Part shown: one piece after another, positions 19,567 to 28,595 of the stretch | Numbering within the stretch: the first letter of the stretch is position 1 | Layout: the number at the start of each line of letters is the position of its first letter | Source: an uncultured Bacteroidia bacterium | GTDB lineage: Bacteria > Bacteroidota > Bacteroidia > Bacteroidales > UBA932 | Direction of reading: 5' to 3' | DNA: 64,000 nt | Assembly (NCBI GenBank): GCA_902779765.1 | Contig: CACZCQ010000015.1 | Coordinates: 1 to 64,000 of the forward strand | Translations under genes and position numbers: made by a program | The notes under the pieces: generated by a model | Told to the model about the DNA's origin: nothing | Databases searched by the model: none | The model's input: the letters and a program-made list of their open reading frames with translations, nothing else

Positions 19567-21930
19567 TCAGATCGAGAGCATTATGTCGTTGAGGATTCCG
19601 CCGGCAGTCTGTCTGGTGCCGGCGCCTGCTCCCTGGATCAGCATCGGGGACGGATAGTCTCCCGTGGTTATCATAATCGCATTGTCCGTACCCTTGAGGG
19701 AGTAAAGGGGACTTTCCGGCCCGACCTCCTGAAGGCCTATCGTGGCATGACCTTCCGCATCTACGGAAGCGATATACCTCAATCTCTTCCCGTTCGCGGT
19801 CGCGTTGGCGTATCTCTGTGAGATATCGTCCGGAACCGCTTCCAGGGTTACTTGTGATTCCTCGAGGGGCAGTCCGGCCTGACGGCTCAGGATGAGGAGT
19901 TTGCGGAGGACGTCCACTCCGCTCAGGTCGATGCCCGGGTCCGGCTCAGTGTATCCCTTCATCCTGGCATCCTCGACCAATTCTGCGAAACCGCTTCCTT
20001 TGTAATTGTCCATCAGATAGTTGAGTGTTCCTGAGAGGACGGCGTCCATCCTGACCAGCGTGTCGCCGCTCTGGACGACACGGTCCAGGGTTACGAGGAC
20101 GGGCAGTGCTGCCCCGGCGGTCGTCTCATAACGGAGGGAGACACCGGCCTTGTGGGCTTCCTCCTGGAGTGCGCGGAACTGGGCATAGGTGCCTGAGAAA
20201 GGAATCTTGTTGCAGGCGACGACACTGTAGCCGCAGCGGAACAGGGCGGGATACCTGAATCCGATCTCCCCGTTGGCGGTGCAGTCCACGAATATCGAAT
20301 TCTCAAGGGAAATGGTCTCGAGTGCATCGATGAATCCCGAACCGGGGGTCCCGTTAGCAAGCCTTTCTCCGGCGTGACGGAGATCGATGCCTTCTGTATC
20401 GATGACGAACATTCGGCTGTTGGCCAGTCCACAGACCTTCAGCTCCTTGCCCGACCTCCTGGCGATCGAGGCCGCATTGTCGGACAGCATCTCGACCAGG
20501 GCCTTCCCCACGCGGCCATAGCCTGCGATGAACAGGTGTATGACCTTGTTGCTCTTGCTGTCGAAGAACTCATGATGTATCGCCCTGATGGCTTCAGGAG
20601 TCCTCGCCGATGGCACGATCACAGAGATGTTCCTCTCGGACGAGCCCTGGGCAGTGGCGCGGACAGGGATGCTGTGAGTGCCAAGGGTGGCCAGCATCCT
20701 GCCGGTAGCTCCGCTGTGCCCGAGTATGTCGTCTCCGATCAGGCAGACGATGGAATATCCTGTCTCGACCTTCAGGGGATTAAGTTTCCCGAGCGAGATC
20801 TCGTAGGCGAAACAGGTATCCGCCGCTTCGCGGGCCTTCTCGGCATCCTGCTCCGCGATGGCGATGCACATGGAATGCACGGATGAGGCCTGGGTAATGA
20901 GGATGATGTTTATCCCGCTGCGGCTCAGGGCTTCGAAAAGCCTTGATGAGAAGCCGGGCACTCCGACCATTCCGCTTCCTTCCAGGGAAATCAGTGCGAT
21001 ATGGTCCGAATTCGCTATTCCGATGACTCCGTCACGTACCCTCGGGGGATTCTTCTCTACCAGTGTCCCCGGTTCATCCGGATGGAACGTGTCCTTGACG
21101 TAGATCGGGATCCCTTCTTCGACAACCGGCTGGATCGTCGGGGGATAGATTACCTTGGCACCGAAATGCGACAGCTCCTGGGCCGCCCTGTATGAAATGT
21201 TCGGTATGGTGCGCGCCCCGGGGACAACCCTCGGGTCGGCTGTCATTATTCCGGGGACATCTGTCCAGATCTCGACCCTGCGCGCCTTGATTCCGACGGC
21301 TGCGAGGGATGCTGTGTAGTCGGAACCTCCACGCCCCAGGGTGGCGACCCTGCCGTCCTCATCGGAGGCTATGAATCCGGGCAGTATGAAGAGCTCGACA
21401 TGCGGATTGGAGTTGACCGCCCTGTCCATCCTGGAATATGTCTCCGGTTCATCCACCGCCCCGCCTTTCAGCTTGACGAGCTGCCGGGAATCCAGCCACT
21501 GGCAGGAAATGCCCAGTGAGAGGAATTTTTCTGACAGGATCGTGCTCGAGAACAGCTCTCCGTAGCTCTCGATCGCATCCTGGCTTGCCGGACTCAACTC
21601 TCCCAGCAGGAATACTCCGTATGCGATGCTCTCCAGGGAATCGAACAGCAGGTCAACCTTCGCCGCAGTCCTTTGTCTGTATGCTTCCGGGAACAGTTCG
21701 ACTATGATCTCGTGATGCCTGTCACGGAGTCCCTGGATCAGGGCTTTATAGCCTTCGTCCCTGGCAGCTGCTAGGGTGCCGGTCTTGATGAGGGCATCGG
21801 TGCACCCGCTGATGGCTGACACGACCACTATCGTCCTGTCCTCTTCGAGTTCCTTCCTTATTATGTCGATAAGCTGGAGCATCGCTCCGGAGGAAGCAAC
21901 GGATGTGCCTCCGAATTTAAGTACTTGCAT
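19567..21930 (-). CDS. thrA: Bifunctional aspartokinase / homoserine dehydrogenase
   Basis: Catalyses the first and third steps of the aspartate pathway: phosphorylation of aspartate and reduction of aspartate semialdehyde to homoserine. The 787-aa fusion begins MQVLKFGGTSVAS (kinase KFGGTS). It has two ACT-like regulatory repeats (LISLEGSGMVGVPGFSSRLF and the following SIPVRATAQGSSERNISVIV segment) and then a Rossmann homoserine dehydrogenase domain beginning FIAGYGRVGKALVEML. The homoserine dehydrogenase signature GTLNYLMDNY and the catalytic region DPGIDLSGVDVLRKLLIL are present. It is last in the leftward metY-metX-thrA unit and shares the A of its ATG with the metX stop. ACT domains imply feedback control by an amino acid, likely threonine. 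Confidence 0.95.
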   Translation of the reverse strand: MQVLKFGGTSVASSGAMLQLIDIIRKELEEDRTIVVVSAISGCTDALIKTGTLAAARDEGYKALIQGLRDRHHEIIVELFPEAYRQRTAAKVDLLFDSLESIAYGVFLLGELSPASQDAIESYGELFSSTILSEKFLSLGISCQWLDSRQLVKLKGGAVDEPETYSRMDRAVNSNPHVELFILPGFIASDEDGRVATLGRGGSDYTASLAAVGIKARRVEIWTDVPGIMTADPRVVPGARTIPNISYRAAQELSHFGAKVIYPPTIQPVVEEGIPIYVKDTFHPDEPGTLVEKNPPRVRDGVIGIANSDHIALISLEGSGMVGVPGFSSRLFEALSRSGINIILITQASSVHSMCIAIAEQDAEKAREAADTCFAYEISLGKLNPLKVETGYSIVCLIGDDILGHSGATGRMLATLGTHSIPVRATAQGSSERNISVIVPSARTPEAIRAIHHEFFDSKSNKVIHLFIAGYGRVGKALVEMLSDNAASIARRSGKELKVCGLANSRMFVIDTEGIDLRHAGERLANGTPGSGFIDALETISLENSIFVDCTANGEIGFRYPALFRCGYSVVACNKIPFSGTYAQFRALQEEAHKAGVSLRYETTAGAALPVLVTLDRVVQSGDTLVRMDAVLSGTLNYLMDNYKGSGFAELVEDARMKGYTEPDPGIDLSGVDVLRKLLILSRQAGLPLEESQVTLEAVPDDISQRYANATANGKRLRYIASVDAEGHATIGLQEVGPESPLYSLKGTDNAIMITTGDYPSPMLIQGAGAGTRQTAGGILNDIMLSI

Positions 21931-22934
21931 TACAGTTTCCTTAGTATTTCAGTCAGCCTTTCGGTTTCGAGCAGGAAACCGTCGTGGCCGAAACGTGATG
22001 ATATCTCTATGTATTCCGCGCCCGGTACAAGTTTGTTCCAAACCCTGGATTCCTCGACGGGAAACAGGTTGTCCGAGTCTATCGTTATGATTATGGAATG
22101 CGCCTTTATGGTATCCAGCGCCTTGGCAACCCCTCCGCGGCCGCGTCCCACATTATGGCTGTCCAACGCGTAGCTGAGGGTGTAGTATGAATATGCGTCA
22201 AAACTGCGCCTGACCAGTTTTTCTCCCTGGTATCTCTCGTAGGAGGCCGCCCTGCCTGCGAACAGGGTGTCCGGATCCTCTTCCCATTGTGTGAGCCGGT
22301 AACCCTCATAACTCCTGTAGGAAATCAGGCCCTGAGCCCTGGCGCATCTCAGACCGGCTGCACCGCCGCTGAGGTCCTTTGCTGCACGGAAAGACTGGTC
22401 AGCTTCGATCGCCATCCTTTGGGCTTCATTCATCGCCGTGAAGTAGGGGGAGATCCTCGGAGCGGTCGCAATGAATACGCAGTGCTCGAAGATGGATGGC
22501 TCTGTTATCGCCCATTCAAGCGCCTGGAAGCCTCCGATCGAGCTGCCGATAAGGAGGAATATCCTGTTTATACCCAAATATTTGCGGACCTCTATGGTTG
22601 CCTTGATCATGTCCCTGACGGTAACCCTCGGGAAATCCAGCAGCCAGGGCTTACCGGTTTCCGGATTGATCCTGGCAGGGCCTTCTGAACCGTAAGGCGA
22701 TCCCAGCATGTTGACACAGACGACGAAGAACCTGTCGGTATCTATCCCTTTCCCGGGGCCGACCATTTCCGGCCACCAGTCTTCAGGGTCGCTGTTTGCA
22801 GTAAGGGCGTGGCAGATCCATACCACAGGTTTACCGTCCCATCCTTCGGAAGAAGTATGGTAGACTATCCTGGCTGCCGGGAGTATCCCACCGGCCTCCA
22901 GTTCGAGTCTGGCGGTCAGTTCGTGGCGGATCAT
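21930..22934 (-). CDS. metX: Homoserine O-acetyltransferase (MetX)
   Basis: An alpha/beta-hydrolase-fold enzyme of 334 aa that acetylates homoserine from acetyl-CoA, committing it to methionine synthesis. Motifs seen are VWICHALTANSD, the nucleophile elbow LIGSSIGGFQALEW, and the catalytic Asp/His region near the C-terminus (ITIDSDNLFPVEES and SRFGHDGFLLE). MetX can alternatively be a serine or succinyl transferase in some groups; pairing with a MetY-type sulfhydrylase supports the O-acetyl route. The start overlaps the metY stop by four bases (ATGA) and the stop overlaps the thrA start, so all three genes are likely translated in a coupled way. Confidence 0.92.
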   Translation of the reverse strand: MIRHELTARLELEAGGILPAARIVYHTSSEGWDGKPVVWICHALTANSDPEDWWPEMVGPGKGIDTDRFFVVCVNMLGSPYGSEGPARINPETGKPWLLDFPRVTVRDMIKATIEVRKYLGINRIFLLIGSSIGGFQALEWAITEPSIFEHCVFIATAPRISPYFTAMNEAQRMAIEADQSFRAAKDLSGGAAGLRCARAQGLISYRSYEGYRLTQWEEDPDTLFAGRAASYERYQGEKLVRRSFDAYSYYTLSYALDSHNVGRGRGGVAKALDTIKAHSIIITIDSDNLFPVEESRVWNKLVPGAEYIEISSRFGHDGFLLETERLTEILRKL

Positions 22935-24211
22935 TTCGAGGCTGCTTCCAATGCGTTTGCGATATCTGCGATTATGTCCTCCGGGTCCTCCAGGCCGATG
23001 CTCAGGCGCATGAGGTCCGGAGCTATCCCTGCAGCTTTGAGCTGCTCATCGGACAGCTGCCTGTGGGTGTGTGATGCGGGGTGGAGGATACAACTGTAGC
23101 AGTCTGCAACATGGGTCTCAATGGTGATGAGCCTCAGTGCATCCATGAACCGGTTGTCGAATTCGCGTCCGCCCTTCAGCCCCAGGCACATTACTCCACA
23201 ACTGCCTTCAGGCAGGTATTTCAGCTGTTTTTCATGTTGGGAATCCCCGGGCAGGTCAGGATAATGCACCCAGGCCACAGCCGGGTGGTTCTGAAGGAAT
23301 GACGCGACCTTCAGTGCGCTATCGCTGACCCTCCTGATGCGAAGATGCAGGGTCTGGAGGCCAAGGTTGAGGTAGAATGCATTCTGGGGACTCTGGATCG
23401 AGCCGAGATCCCTCATCAGGTGGGTGACTGCCTTCGTGATGAAAGCTGCTTTACCGAAGCGTTCGGTATATACCAGGCCATGGTAGGATTCATCCGGTGT
23501 GCAGAGTCCGGGGAACTTGTCGGCATTGGCGTTCCAGTCGAAATTGCCGCTGTCTACAATGCATCCTCCGACGCTCACACCGTGGCCGTCAATATACTTG
23601 GTGGTGGAATGTGTCACTATGTCTGCACCCCATTCGAACGGGCGGCAGTGGACCGGTGTGGCAAAGGTATTGTCGACGACAAGGGGAACCCCATGGCTAT
23701 GGGCAATCCTTGCGAACCTTTCTATGTCAAGCACCTCCACTCCGGGGTTCGATATCGTTTCCCCAAACACGAGTTTGGTCCGCGGCCTGAAGGCGGCCTC
23801 TATCTCTTCATCGGTGGAATCGTTGTTGACGAAAGTTACTTCGATACCCATCTTTGGCAGTGTGACCCCAAGCAGGTTCACGGTACCGCCATAGATGTTG
23901 TTGAGGCTTACTATATGGTCTCCCGCTTCGCATATGTTGAGGCAGGCGAACAGGTTCGCAGCCTGTCCCGATGAGGTCAGGACCGCACCGATTCCACCTT
24001 CAAGGGCGGCTATCCTTGCCGCCACGGCATCGTTTGTGGGATTCTGAAGGCGGGTGTAGAAATATCCGCTTTCCTCAAGGTCGAAAAGGCGGCCCATCTG
24101 GTCGGAGGTCTCGTATTTGAATGTCGTGCTCTGGATGATGGGGAGTTGTCGTGGTTCTCCCTTCTTCGGGATATATCCGGCATGGACGCAAAGTGTATCT
24201 ATCTTGCTCAT
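22931..24211 (-). CDS. metY: O-acetylhomoserine sulfhydrylase (MetY type)
   Basis: A 426-aa Cys/Met-metabolism PLP enzyme that converts O-acetylhomoserine plus sulfide to homocysteine. It begins with the family's long N-terminus (TLCVHAGYIPKKGEPRQLPI) and shows YTRLQNPTNDAVAARIAALE, SSGQAANLF, the PLP lysine in THSTTKYIDGHG, and the C-terminal LRLSIGLEDPEDIIADI. It is first in the leftward operon, with a -7 box TAATTTTG on the minus strand at 24231-24238. The predicted leader is about 14 nt, too short for a SAM riboswitch. It is divergent from an Lrp/AsnC gene 155 bases away that probably regulates it. Confidence 0.92.
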   Translation of the reverse strand: MSKIDTLCVHAGYIPKKGEPRQLPIIQSTTFKYETSDQMGRLFDLEESGYFYTRLQNPTNDAVAARIAALEGGIGAVLTSSGQAANLFACLNICEAGDHIVSLNNIYGGTVNLLGVTLPKMGIEVTFVNNDSTDEEIEAAFRPRTKLVFGETISNPGVEVLDIERFARIAHSHGVPLVVDNTFATPVHCRPFEWGADIVTHSTTKYIDGHGVSVGGCIVDSGNFDWNANADKFPGLCTPDESYHGLVYTERFGKAAFITKAVTHLMRDLGSIQSPQNAFYLNLGLQTLHLRIRRVSDSALKVASFLQNHPAVAWVHYPDLPGDSQHEKQLKYLPEGSCGVMCLGLKGGREFDNRFMDALRLITIETHVADCYSCILHPASHTHRQLSDEQLKAAGIAPDLMRLSIGLEDPEDIIADIANALEAASK

Positions 24212-24230
24212 GGCTGCATTATTTTCTGTG

Positions 24231-24305
24231 CAAAATTAATTTCTTTGGAAAAAACAAACAAGAATCAATTACAATTAAGAAAATATTTCTATTTTTACTT
24301 GTAAT
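24231..24305. promoter_or_regulatory. metY promoter and candidate Lrp/AsnC operator
   Basis: On the minus strand the -7 box TAATTTTG lies at 24231-24238, with a TTG at 24259-24261 about 20 bases upstream. Just beyond it is an inverted repeat, ATTACAA at 24268-24274 and TTGTAAT at 24299-24305, around a very AT-rich centre containing AGAAAATATTTCT. A/T-rich dyads of this kind between a divergent Lrp-family gene and its target are typical operators. Binding is inferred. Confidence 0.55.
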
Positions 24306-24366
24306 CTGGCATTTCATAGAATAACTGCCGAAGATAACCGTTTTTAATGGAATAATATTCTTAGCC

Positions 24367-24834
24367 ATGAATGAGATCCATCTGGATGCTGTCGACCTCG
24401 ATATCCTGAGGTGCCTGCAGGAAAACGCCCGCCTTACGACAAAGGAGCTGGCCGCAAAGGTCAATCTTACCACGACTCCGGTCTTCGAACGCCTCAAACG
24501 CCTTGAACGGGAAGGTTTCATAAAGAAATATGTCGCTGTCCTCGATGCCGAGAAGCTGAACATGGGTTTCGTCGTCTTCTGTTCCGTAAAGCTCAAACAG
24601 ATGAACAAGGAGGTCGCCCAGGCCTTCATTTCCGTCATCAAGGATATCCCGCAGGTCGTGGAATGCTATAATATTTCAGGAGAGTATGACTATATGCTAA
24701 AGATACACTCTCCGAATATGAAATATTACAATGAGTTCATAATCAACGTTCTTGGAACCATCGATTCGATCGGAAGCATCCTATCTTCCTTCGTCATGGC
24801 CGAGATCAAGAACACAAGGGCCCTCTATCTTTAG
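24367..24834 (+). CDS. Lrp/AsnC family transcriptional regulator
   Basis: A 155-aa regulator with an N-terminal helix-turn-helix (AVDLDILRCLQENARLTTKE, then LAAKVNLTTTPVFERLKRLE at residues about 22-42) and a C-terminal RAM/ACT-like ligand domain (VVECYNISGEYDYMLKI). Such proteins form octamers that respond to amino acids. It is divergent from the aspartate-to-homocysteine operon, and an inverted repeat lies between them, so control of that operon and of itself is the simplest reading. The effector (methionine, homocysteine, leucine or other) cannot be told. No consensus -7 box was found for it; TAATATTC at 24353 is a weak candidate. Confidence 0.9.
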   Translation: MNEIHLDAVDLDILRCLQENARLTTKELAAKVNLTTTPVFERLKRLEREGFIKKYVAVLDAEKLNMGFVVFCSVKLKQMNKEVAQAFISVIKDIPQVVECYNISGEYDYMLKIHSPNMKYYNEFIINVLGTIDSIGSILSSFVMAEIKNTRALYL

Positions 24835-24903
24835 CCCCTCTGTTTGACTGTTTCAGGCTTTTTTAGTAATTTGGTACGACCGCTTTCAGAGATATCCATT
24901 GTC

Positions 24904-25998
24904 ATGACAAGATTATCCAGACCGATCACATTTATCGGAGTGATCCTGACCATCGCTTCAAGTTTCCTTCTTGTCGGATGCAAGAGTGCATCTCCGGAGG
25001 AGTTTGACAACCCTGTAATAGCCCATGACTGTCCGGACCCGACGGTCCTGGACAACCGCTCGCGTGACGGTTATTTCTATGCCTGTTCCACGCGCAGCAG
25101 GATTGGAGATACCCTGTATGAGATTCCGATTTACCGGAGTACGGACCTGGTCAACTGGGAACCCGTGGCCGCTGCCTTCTCGGAGGAAAGCAAGCCTTCC
25201 TGGGAACCCAAGGGAGTCCTATGGGCACCGGACCTCAGCTACGTCGGTGGCAAGTATGTCCTGTTCTATGCGATGGGAGTCTGGGGGGACCACGACAGGA
25301 GCGCATCCGGCGTGGCCGTGTCGGATTCCCCGACAGGCCCTTTCAAGGATCTGGGCATGATAGTCGGTATGGAGAATACCGGAGTCGGTAATTCTATCGA
25401 TCCCAATTTCTTCGAGGATACGGATGGCCGGAAATACCTTTATTGGGGCAGTCTGAGCCATCCCACCGACGGGGATATGGGACGCAAGTCCGGAATATTC
25501 GTCGTCGAACTTTCGGATGACGGCCTCTCCATCAAGCCGGGCTCCGAGCCGGTCAAGGTGGCAGGTGACAGGATGGAGGGAGCATATGTCCACAAAAGGG
25601 GACAGTATTATTATCTCTTCGCCTCAGAAGGCAGTTGCTGTGAAGCGGAGAAAAGCACCTACCATGTCATAGTAGGACGGTCCCAGAGTCCTCTTGGCCC
25701 GTTCGTGAGCAAGAGCGGCAAGTCAATGATAGCCGGGAATGAAGGCGTATTCGACGAAGTGATCCTTACAAGGGACTACCCCGGCAACTACTGCGGTCCC
25801 GGTCACAATGCGGAAATCATCACTGACGACGGCGGGAATGACTGGATGCCCTACCATGCCTATTGGAAGGGCAACGGCTACAAGGGACGTTGCATGAACC
25901 TGGACAGGGTCTACTGGTCCAAGGACGGATGGCCTTATTTCAAGGAGGGTATTCCTTCCGTCAAATCCGAAATGCCGATAATCAGAAAAACCAAATAA
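24904..25998 (+). CDS. GH43 family glycoside hydrolase lipoprotein
   Basis: A 364-aa predicted surface or periplasmic lipoprotein. Starting at 24904 gives a lipoprotein signal (FIGVILTIASSFLLVGCKS, lipidated Cys near residue 20) followed by a single five-bladed GH43 domain. The catalytic motifs are DCPDPTVLDN (base), LWAPDLSYVGGKYVLFYA, NSIDPNFFEDTDG (modulator) and DRMEGAYVHKRGQYYYLF (acid Glu). The family acts on arabinan, arabinoxylan or xylan side chains; the sequence resembles arabinanase-like members but the linkage is not decidable. Unlike the GH43 enzyme at 507 it has no C-terminal binding module. TAATTTGG near 24868 resembles a weak -7 box. The DPP11-like gene follows by 11 nt. Confidence 0.85.
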   Translation: MTRLSRPITFIGVILTIASSFLLVGCKSASPEEFDNPVIAHDCPDPTVLDNRSRDGYFYACSTRSRIGDTLYEIPIYRSTDLVNWEPVAAAFSEESKPSWEPKGVLWAPDLSYVGGKYVLFYAMGVWGDHDRSASGVAVSDSPTGPFKDLGMIVGMENTGVGNSIDPNFFEDTDGRKYLYWGSLSHPTDGDMGRKSGIFVVELSDDGLSIKPGSEPVKVAGDRMEGAYVHKRGQYYYLFASEGSCCEAEKSTYHVIVGRSQSPLGPFVSKSGKSMIAGNEGVFDEVILTRDYPGNYCGPGHNAEIITDDGGNDWMPYHAYWKGNGYKGRCMNLDRVYWSKDGWPYFKEGIPSVKSEMPIIRKTK

Positions 25999-26009
25999 AA
26001 GTATTCGAT

Positions 26010-28079
26010 ATGAAAAGAATGACTATCATCCTGGCGGCCCTGGCCTTCTTGTTCCAGCCGCTCATGGCAGATGAAGGAATGTGGCTGCCGGTCCTCATCT
26101 CACAACGGATCGGTGACATGCAGGCCAAGGGTTTCAAACTATCCGCCGAGGATATCTACAGCGTGAACCAGGCCTCGCTCAAGGACGCGGTCGTCCTGTT
26201 CGGCGGTGGCTGCACCGGGGAGATCGTTTCCGACGAAGGACTGCTCCTTACCAACCATCACTGCGGATACGGATATATCCAGCGTCACAGCAGCGTCGAG
26301 CACGACTACCTGAAGGACGGATTCTGGGCAATGAACCGGAGCGAGGAACTCCCGAACAGGGGATTGAGCGTCAGTTTCCTGGAGAGGATGGAGGATGTCA
26401 CCGAGGCCGTACTGAAGGGCTATGACAAATCCATGACCGAGAAGCAGAGGGACTCCGTCATAAGGGTGAATTCTGCAGAGCTGGTCCGCAATGCGATGCA
26501 GGGCGGAAAAGGCCTGCGTGCCAATGTGGAAGCCCTTTATTATGGCAACCAGTATTTCCTCTTCGTATACAAGATTTACAGGGATGTCCGTCTGGTAGGT
26601 GCTCCGCCGTCCTCTATCGGCAAGTTCGGAGGCGATACCGACAACTGGATGTGGCCCCGCCATACGGGAGACTTCTCGATCTTCCGTGTATATGCGGACA
26701 AGGACAACGAGCCGGCCGATTATTCGGAAGACAACGTTCCCTTCAGGCCGAAGAGGTCTTTCAAGATATCCAGGGCAGGGGTCAAGACCGGTGATTTCAC
26801 CTTCGTTTACGGCTGCCCCGGAAGCACCAAGGAATACGTGGTATCCGATGAAGTCAGGTACGTCTCGGAGATCTCCGATCCCCAGAAGATAGACCTCCGG
26901 ACCAAGAGACTTGACATCCAGAAGAAATACATGTCCCGTGACCAGGCGGTCCGCATCCAGTATTCATCAAAGAATGCAGGTGTCTCAAATGCCTGGAAGA
27001 AATGGCAGGGCGAGGTCAAGGGACTGAAGAAGATGCATACGGTCGCGGAGAAGGAAGCGTTCGAGGCACGTTTCAACCAGTGGGCGAAGGGTACCGAATA
27101 TGAAGGACTCGTGGACAGGCTCCATGAGCTTTATGCGAACCGTAATCCTTTCTACCATGCCTACGAGTACTATACCGAGACGATCAGAGCCATAGAGCTC
27201 ATCCAGTTCGCGGGCAGCGTGGTGTCTACCCTGGAGCAGGAGAAGCCTGTCGCAGGATACGCCGATTCCTTCTTCAAGGATTATTACCAGCCCATTGACG
27301 AAGAGGTGTTCGTAGCCATGGTCGAAGCTTTCGACAAGCAGATGGATCCTGGCTTCAAGCCTGGTTACTTCAAGGAGAAACTTGCCGAATATGGCAGCGC
27401 GGAGGCATGGAAGGACGCCCTCTTCTCCAAGTCGGTGTTCACGGACAAGTCCAAGGTAATAAGGTTGACGCCGGAGGATTTGCAGGAACTGTATTCCGAT
27501 CCCGCATATGAGCTTCAGGAGGCGTTCACTACCTGGTACTATGACATGGTACGCCCTGTCATCGACGACACCAATGCCAAGATCCGTCTCGCGAACAGGG
27601 ATTACATGAGGGCACAGATGGCTTTCGAACCGGACAAGCCTTTCTATCCCGATGCAAACCTCACCCTCCGTGTTGCCTATGGTCACGTCGAGGGCTATGT
27701 TCCGGCTGACGGAATGGAATTCGAGCCGGTATCCACCCTCAAGGGAATAATCGAGAAGGACAATCCGGATATCTTCGATTACAACATTCCCCAGGCACTC
27801 AGGGATATCTATGCTGCCGGAGGATATGAGGACCAGCCGGTCTGCTTCCTTGCCACCAACCACACATCCGGAGGCAATTCAGGATCACCTGTCATCAATG
27901 CGGACGGCAACCTGATCGGAATCAATTTCGACCGTGTCTGGGAAGGTACGATGAGCGACATCGTCTTCGATCCTGATGTCTGCAGGAATATTTCGCTGGA
28001 TATCCGTTACCTGCTGTTCATCGTCGACAAGATCGGCCATGCGTCCTATCTGTTCGACGAGATGAACTTCGTGGATTGA
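26010..28079 (+). CDS. S46 family dipeptidyl peptidase, DPP11-like
   Basis: A periplasmic serine peptidase that removes N-terminal dipeptides, important in amino-acid-fermenting Bacteroidetes. From the ATG at 26010 it is 689 aa with a signal peptide ending near PLMADEG; an upstream in-frame extension overlaps the GH43 gene and lacks a signal. The catalytic triad regions are LLLTNHHCGYGYIQ (His), DTDNWMWPRHTGDFSIFRVY (Asp) and GGNSGSP (Ser624). The residue 18 positions after the nucleophile is Arg642. In Porphyromonas gingivalis DPP11 the arginine at the same spacing (Ser655/Arg673) selects Asp/Glu at P1, whereas DPP7 has glycine. This makes DPP11-type acidic specificity likely. Confidence 0.9.
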   Translation: MKRMTIILAALAFLFQPLMADEGMWLPVLISQRIGDMQAKGFKLSAEDIYSVNQASLKDAVVLFGGGCTGEIVSDEGLLLTNHHCGYGYIQRHSSVEHDYLKDGFWAMNRSEELPNRGLSVSFLERMEDVTEAVLKGYDKSMTEKQRDSVIRVNSAELVRNAMQGGKGLRANVEALYYGNQYFLFVYKIYRDVRLVGAPPSSIGKFGGDTDNWMWPRHTGDFSIFRVYADKDNEPADYSEDNVPFRPKRSFKISRAGVKTGDFTFVYGCPGSTKEYVVSDEVRYVSEISDPQKIDLRTKRLDIQKKYMSRDQAVRIQYSSKNAGVSNAWKKWQGEVKGLKKMHTVAEKEAFEARFNQWAKGTEYEGLVDRLHELYANRNPFYHAYEYYTETIRAIELIQFAGSVVSTLEQEKPVAGYADSFFKDYYQPIDEEVFVAMVEAFDKQMDPGFKPGYFKEKLAEYGSAEAWKDALFSKSVFTDKSKVIRLTPEDLQELYSDPAYELQEAFTTWYYDMVRPVIDDTNAKIRLANRDYMRAQMAFEPDKPFYPDANLTLRVAYGHVEGYVPADGMEFEPVSTLKGIIEKDNPDIFDYNIPQALRDIYAAGGYEDQPVCFLATNHTSGGNSGSPVINADGNLIGINFDRVWEGTMSDIVFDPDVCRNISLDIRYLLFIVDKIGHASYLFDEMNFVD

Positions 28080-28080
28080 T

Positions 28081-28575
28081 TCAGCAGGGGAGCTGGTAGG
28101 CAAGGCGCTCGTCGCCTGATTCCAGGAATATGATACCGCAGTAGCGGAATCCGTATTTCAGGATATTGTGCCTCATAATGGAATTGTCACGGTGCGTGTC
28201 GATCCGGAGATTCCGGTCTTTCGATACGCACCAATCCATTATGCTCCTGAATATTCCGTGGGCGTCCGGATAACTCCCTATCCTGTGGATCACGTGGTAG
28301 GGCAGGGAGTCTTCCAGCCAGGCACCGTCGAATATCTCCGCATAGGTCGGCTCGGGGGATGCTATGAATGCAAAGTACCCGGTGACCTTCCCGTCATCCT
28401 CCACGACAAAGCCGTTGCCATTGCCGATGTCATTCCTTATGACGGTCTCCGACGGGTAGCCGTTAATCCATTGATTTAAATTGCCCGAGGCCCGCATTAT
28501 GCCCTTGGCGGCAGCAAGGACATCCATGATGGCCGGCACGTCTGAAGTGGTTGCTTTGCGTATTAACCTGTCCAT
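28081..28575 (-). CDS. GNAT family N-acetyltransferase
   Basis: A 164-aa protein with the GNAT fold. It begins RKATTSDVPAIMDVLAAAKG, followed by a central strand pair (FVVEDDGKVTGYFAFIASPE), an acetyl-CoA-binding region near GSYPDAHGIFRSIMDWCVSK, and a C-terminal LKYGFRYCGIIFLESGDERL. Bacteroidetes have many such small acetyltransferases with unknown substrates (amines, amino acids or protein termini), and nothing here narrows it. It converges with the DPP11-like gene with one base between stops. It lies 20 nt downstream of pyrF, so it is likely the last gene of the DUF4298-M20-pyrF run. Confidence 0.8.
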   Translation of the reverse strand: MDRLIRKATTSDVPAIMDVLAAAKGIMRASGNLNQWINGYPSETVIRNDIGNGNGFVVEDDGKVTGYFAFIASPEPTYAEIFDGAWLEDSLPYHVIHRIGSYPDAHGIFRSIMDWCVSKDRNLRIDTHRDNSIMRHNILKYGFRYCGIIFLESGDERLAYQLPC

Positions 28576-28595
28576 TCTCTTTCTGGCGGGCGTGA

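Noticed and set aside
24212..24366. Possible SAM riboswitch upstream of the methionine operon
   Set aside because: The predicted leader after the metY -7 box is about 14 nt and the region is AT-rich without a folded leader or terminator.
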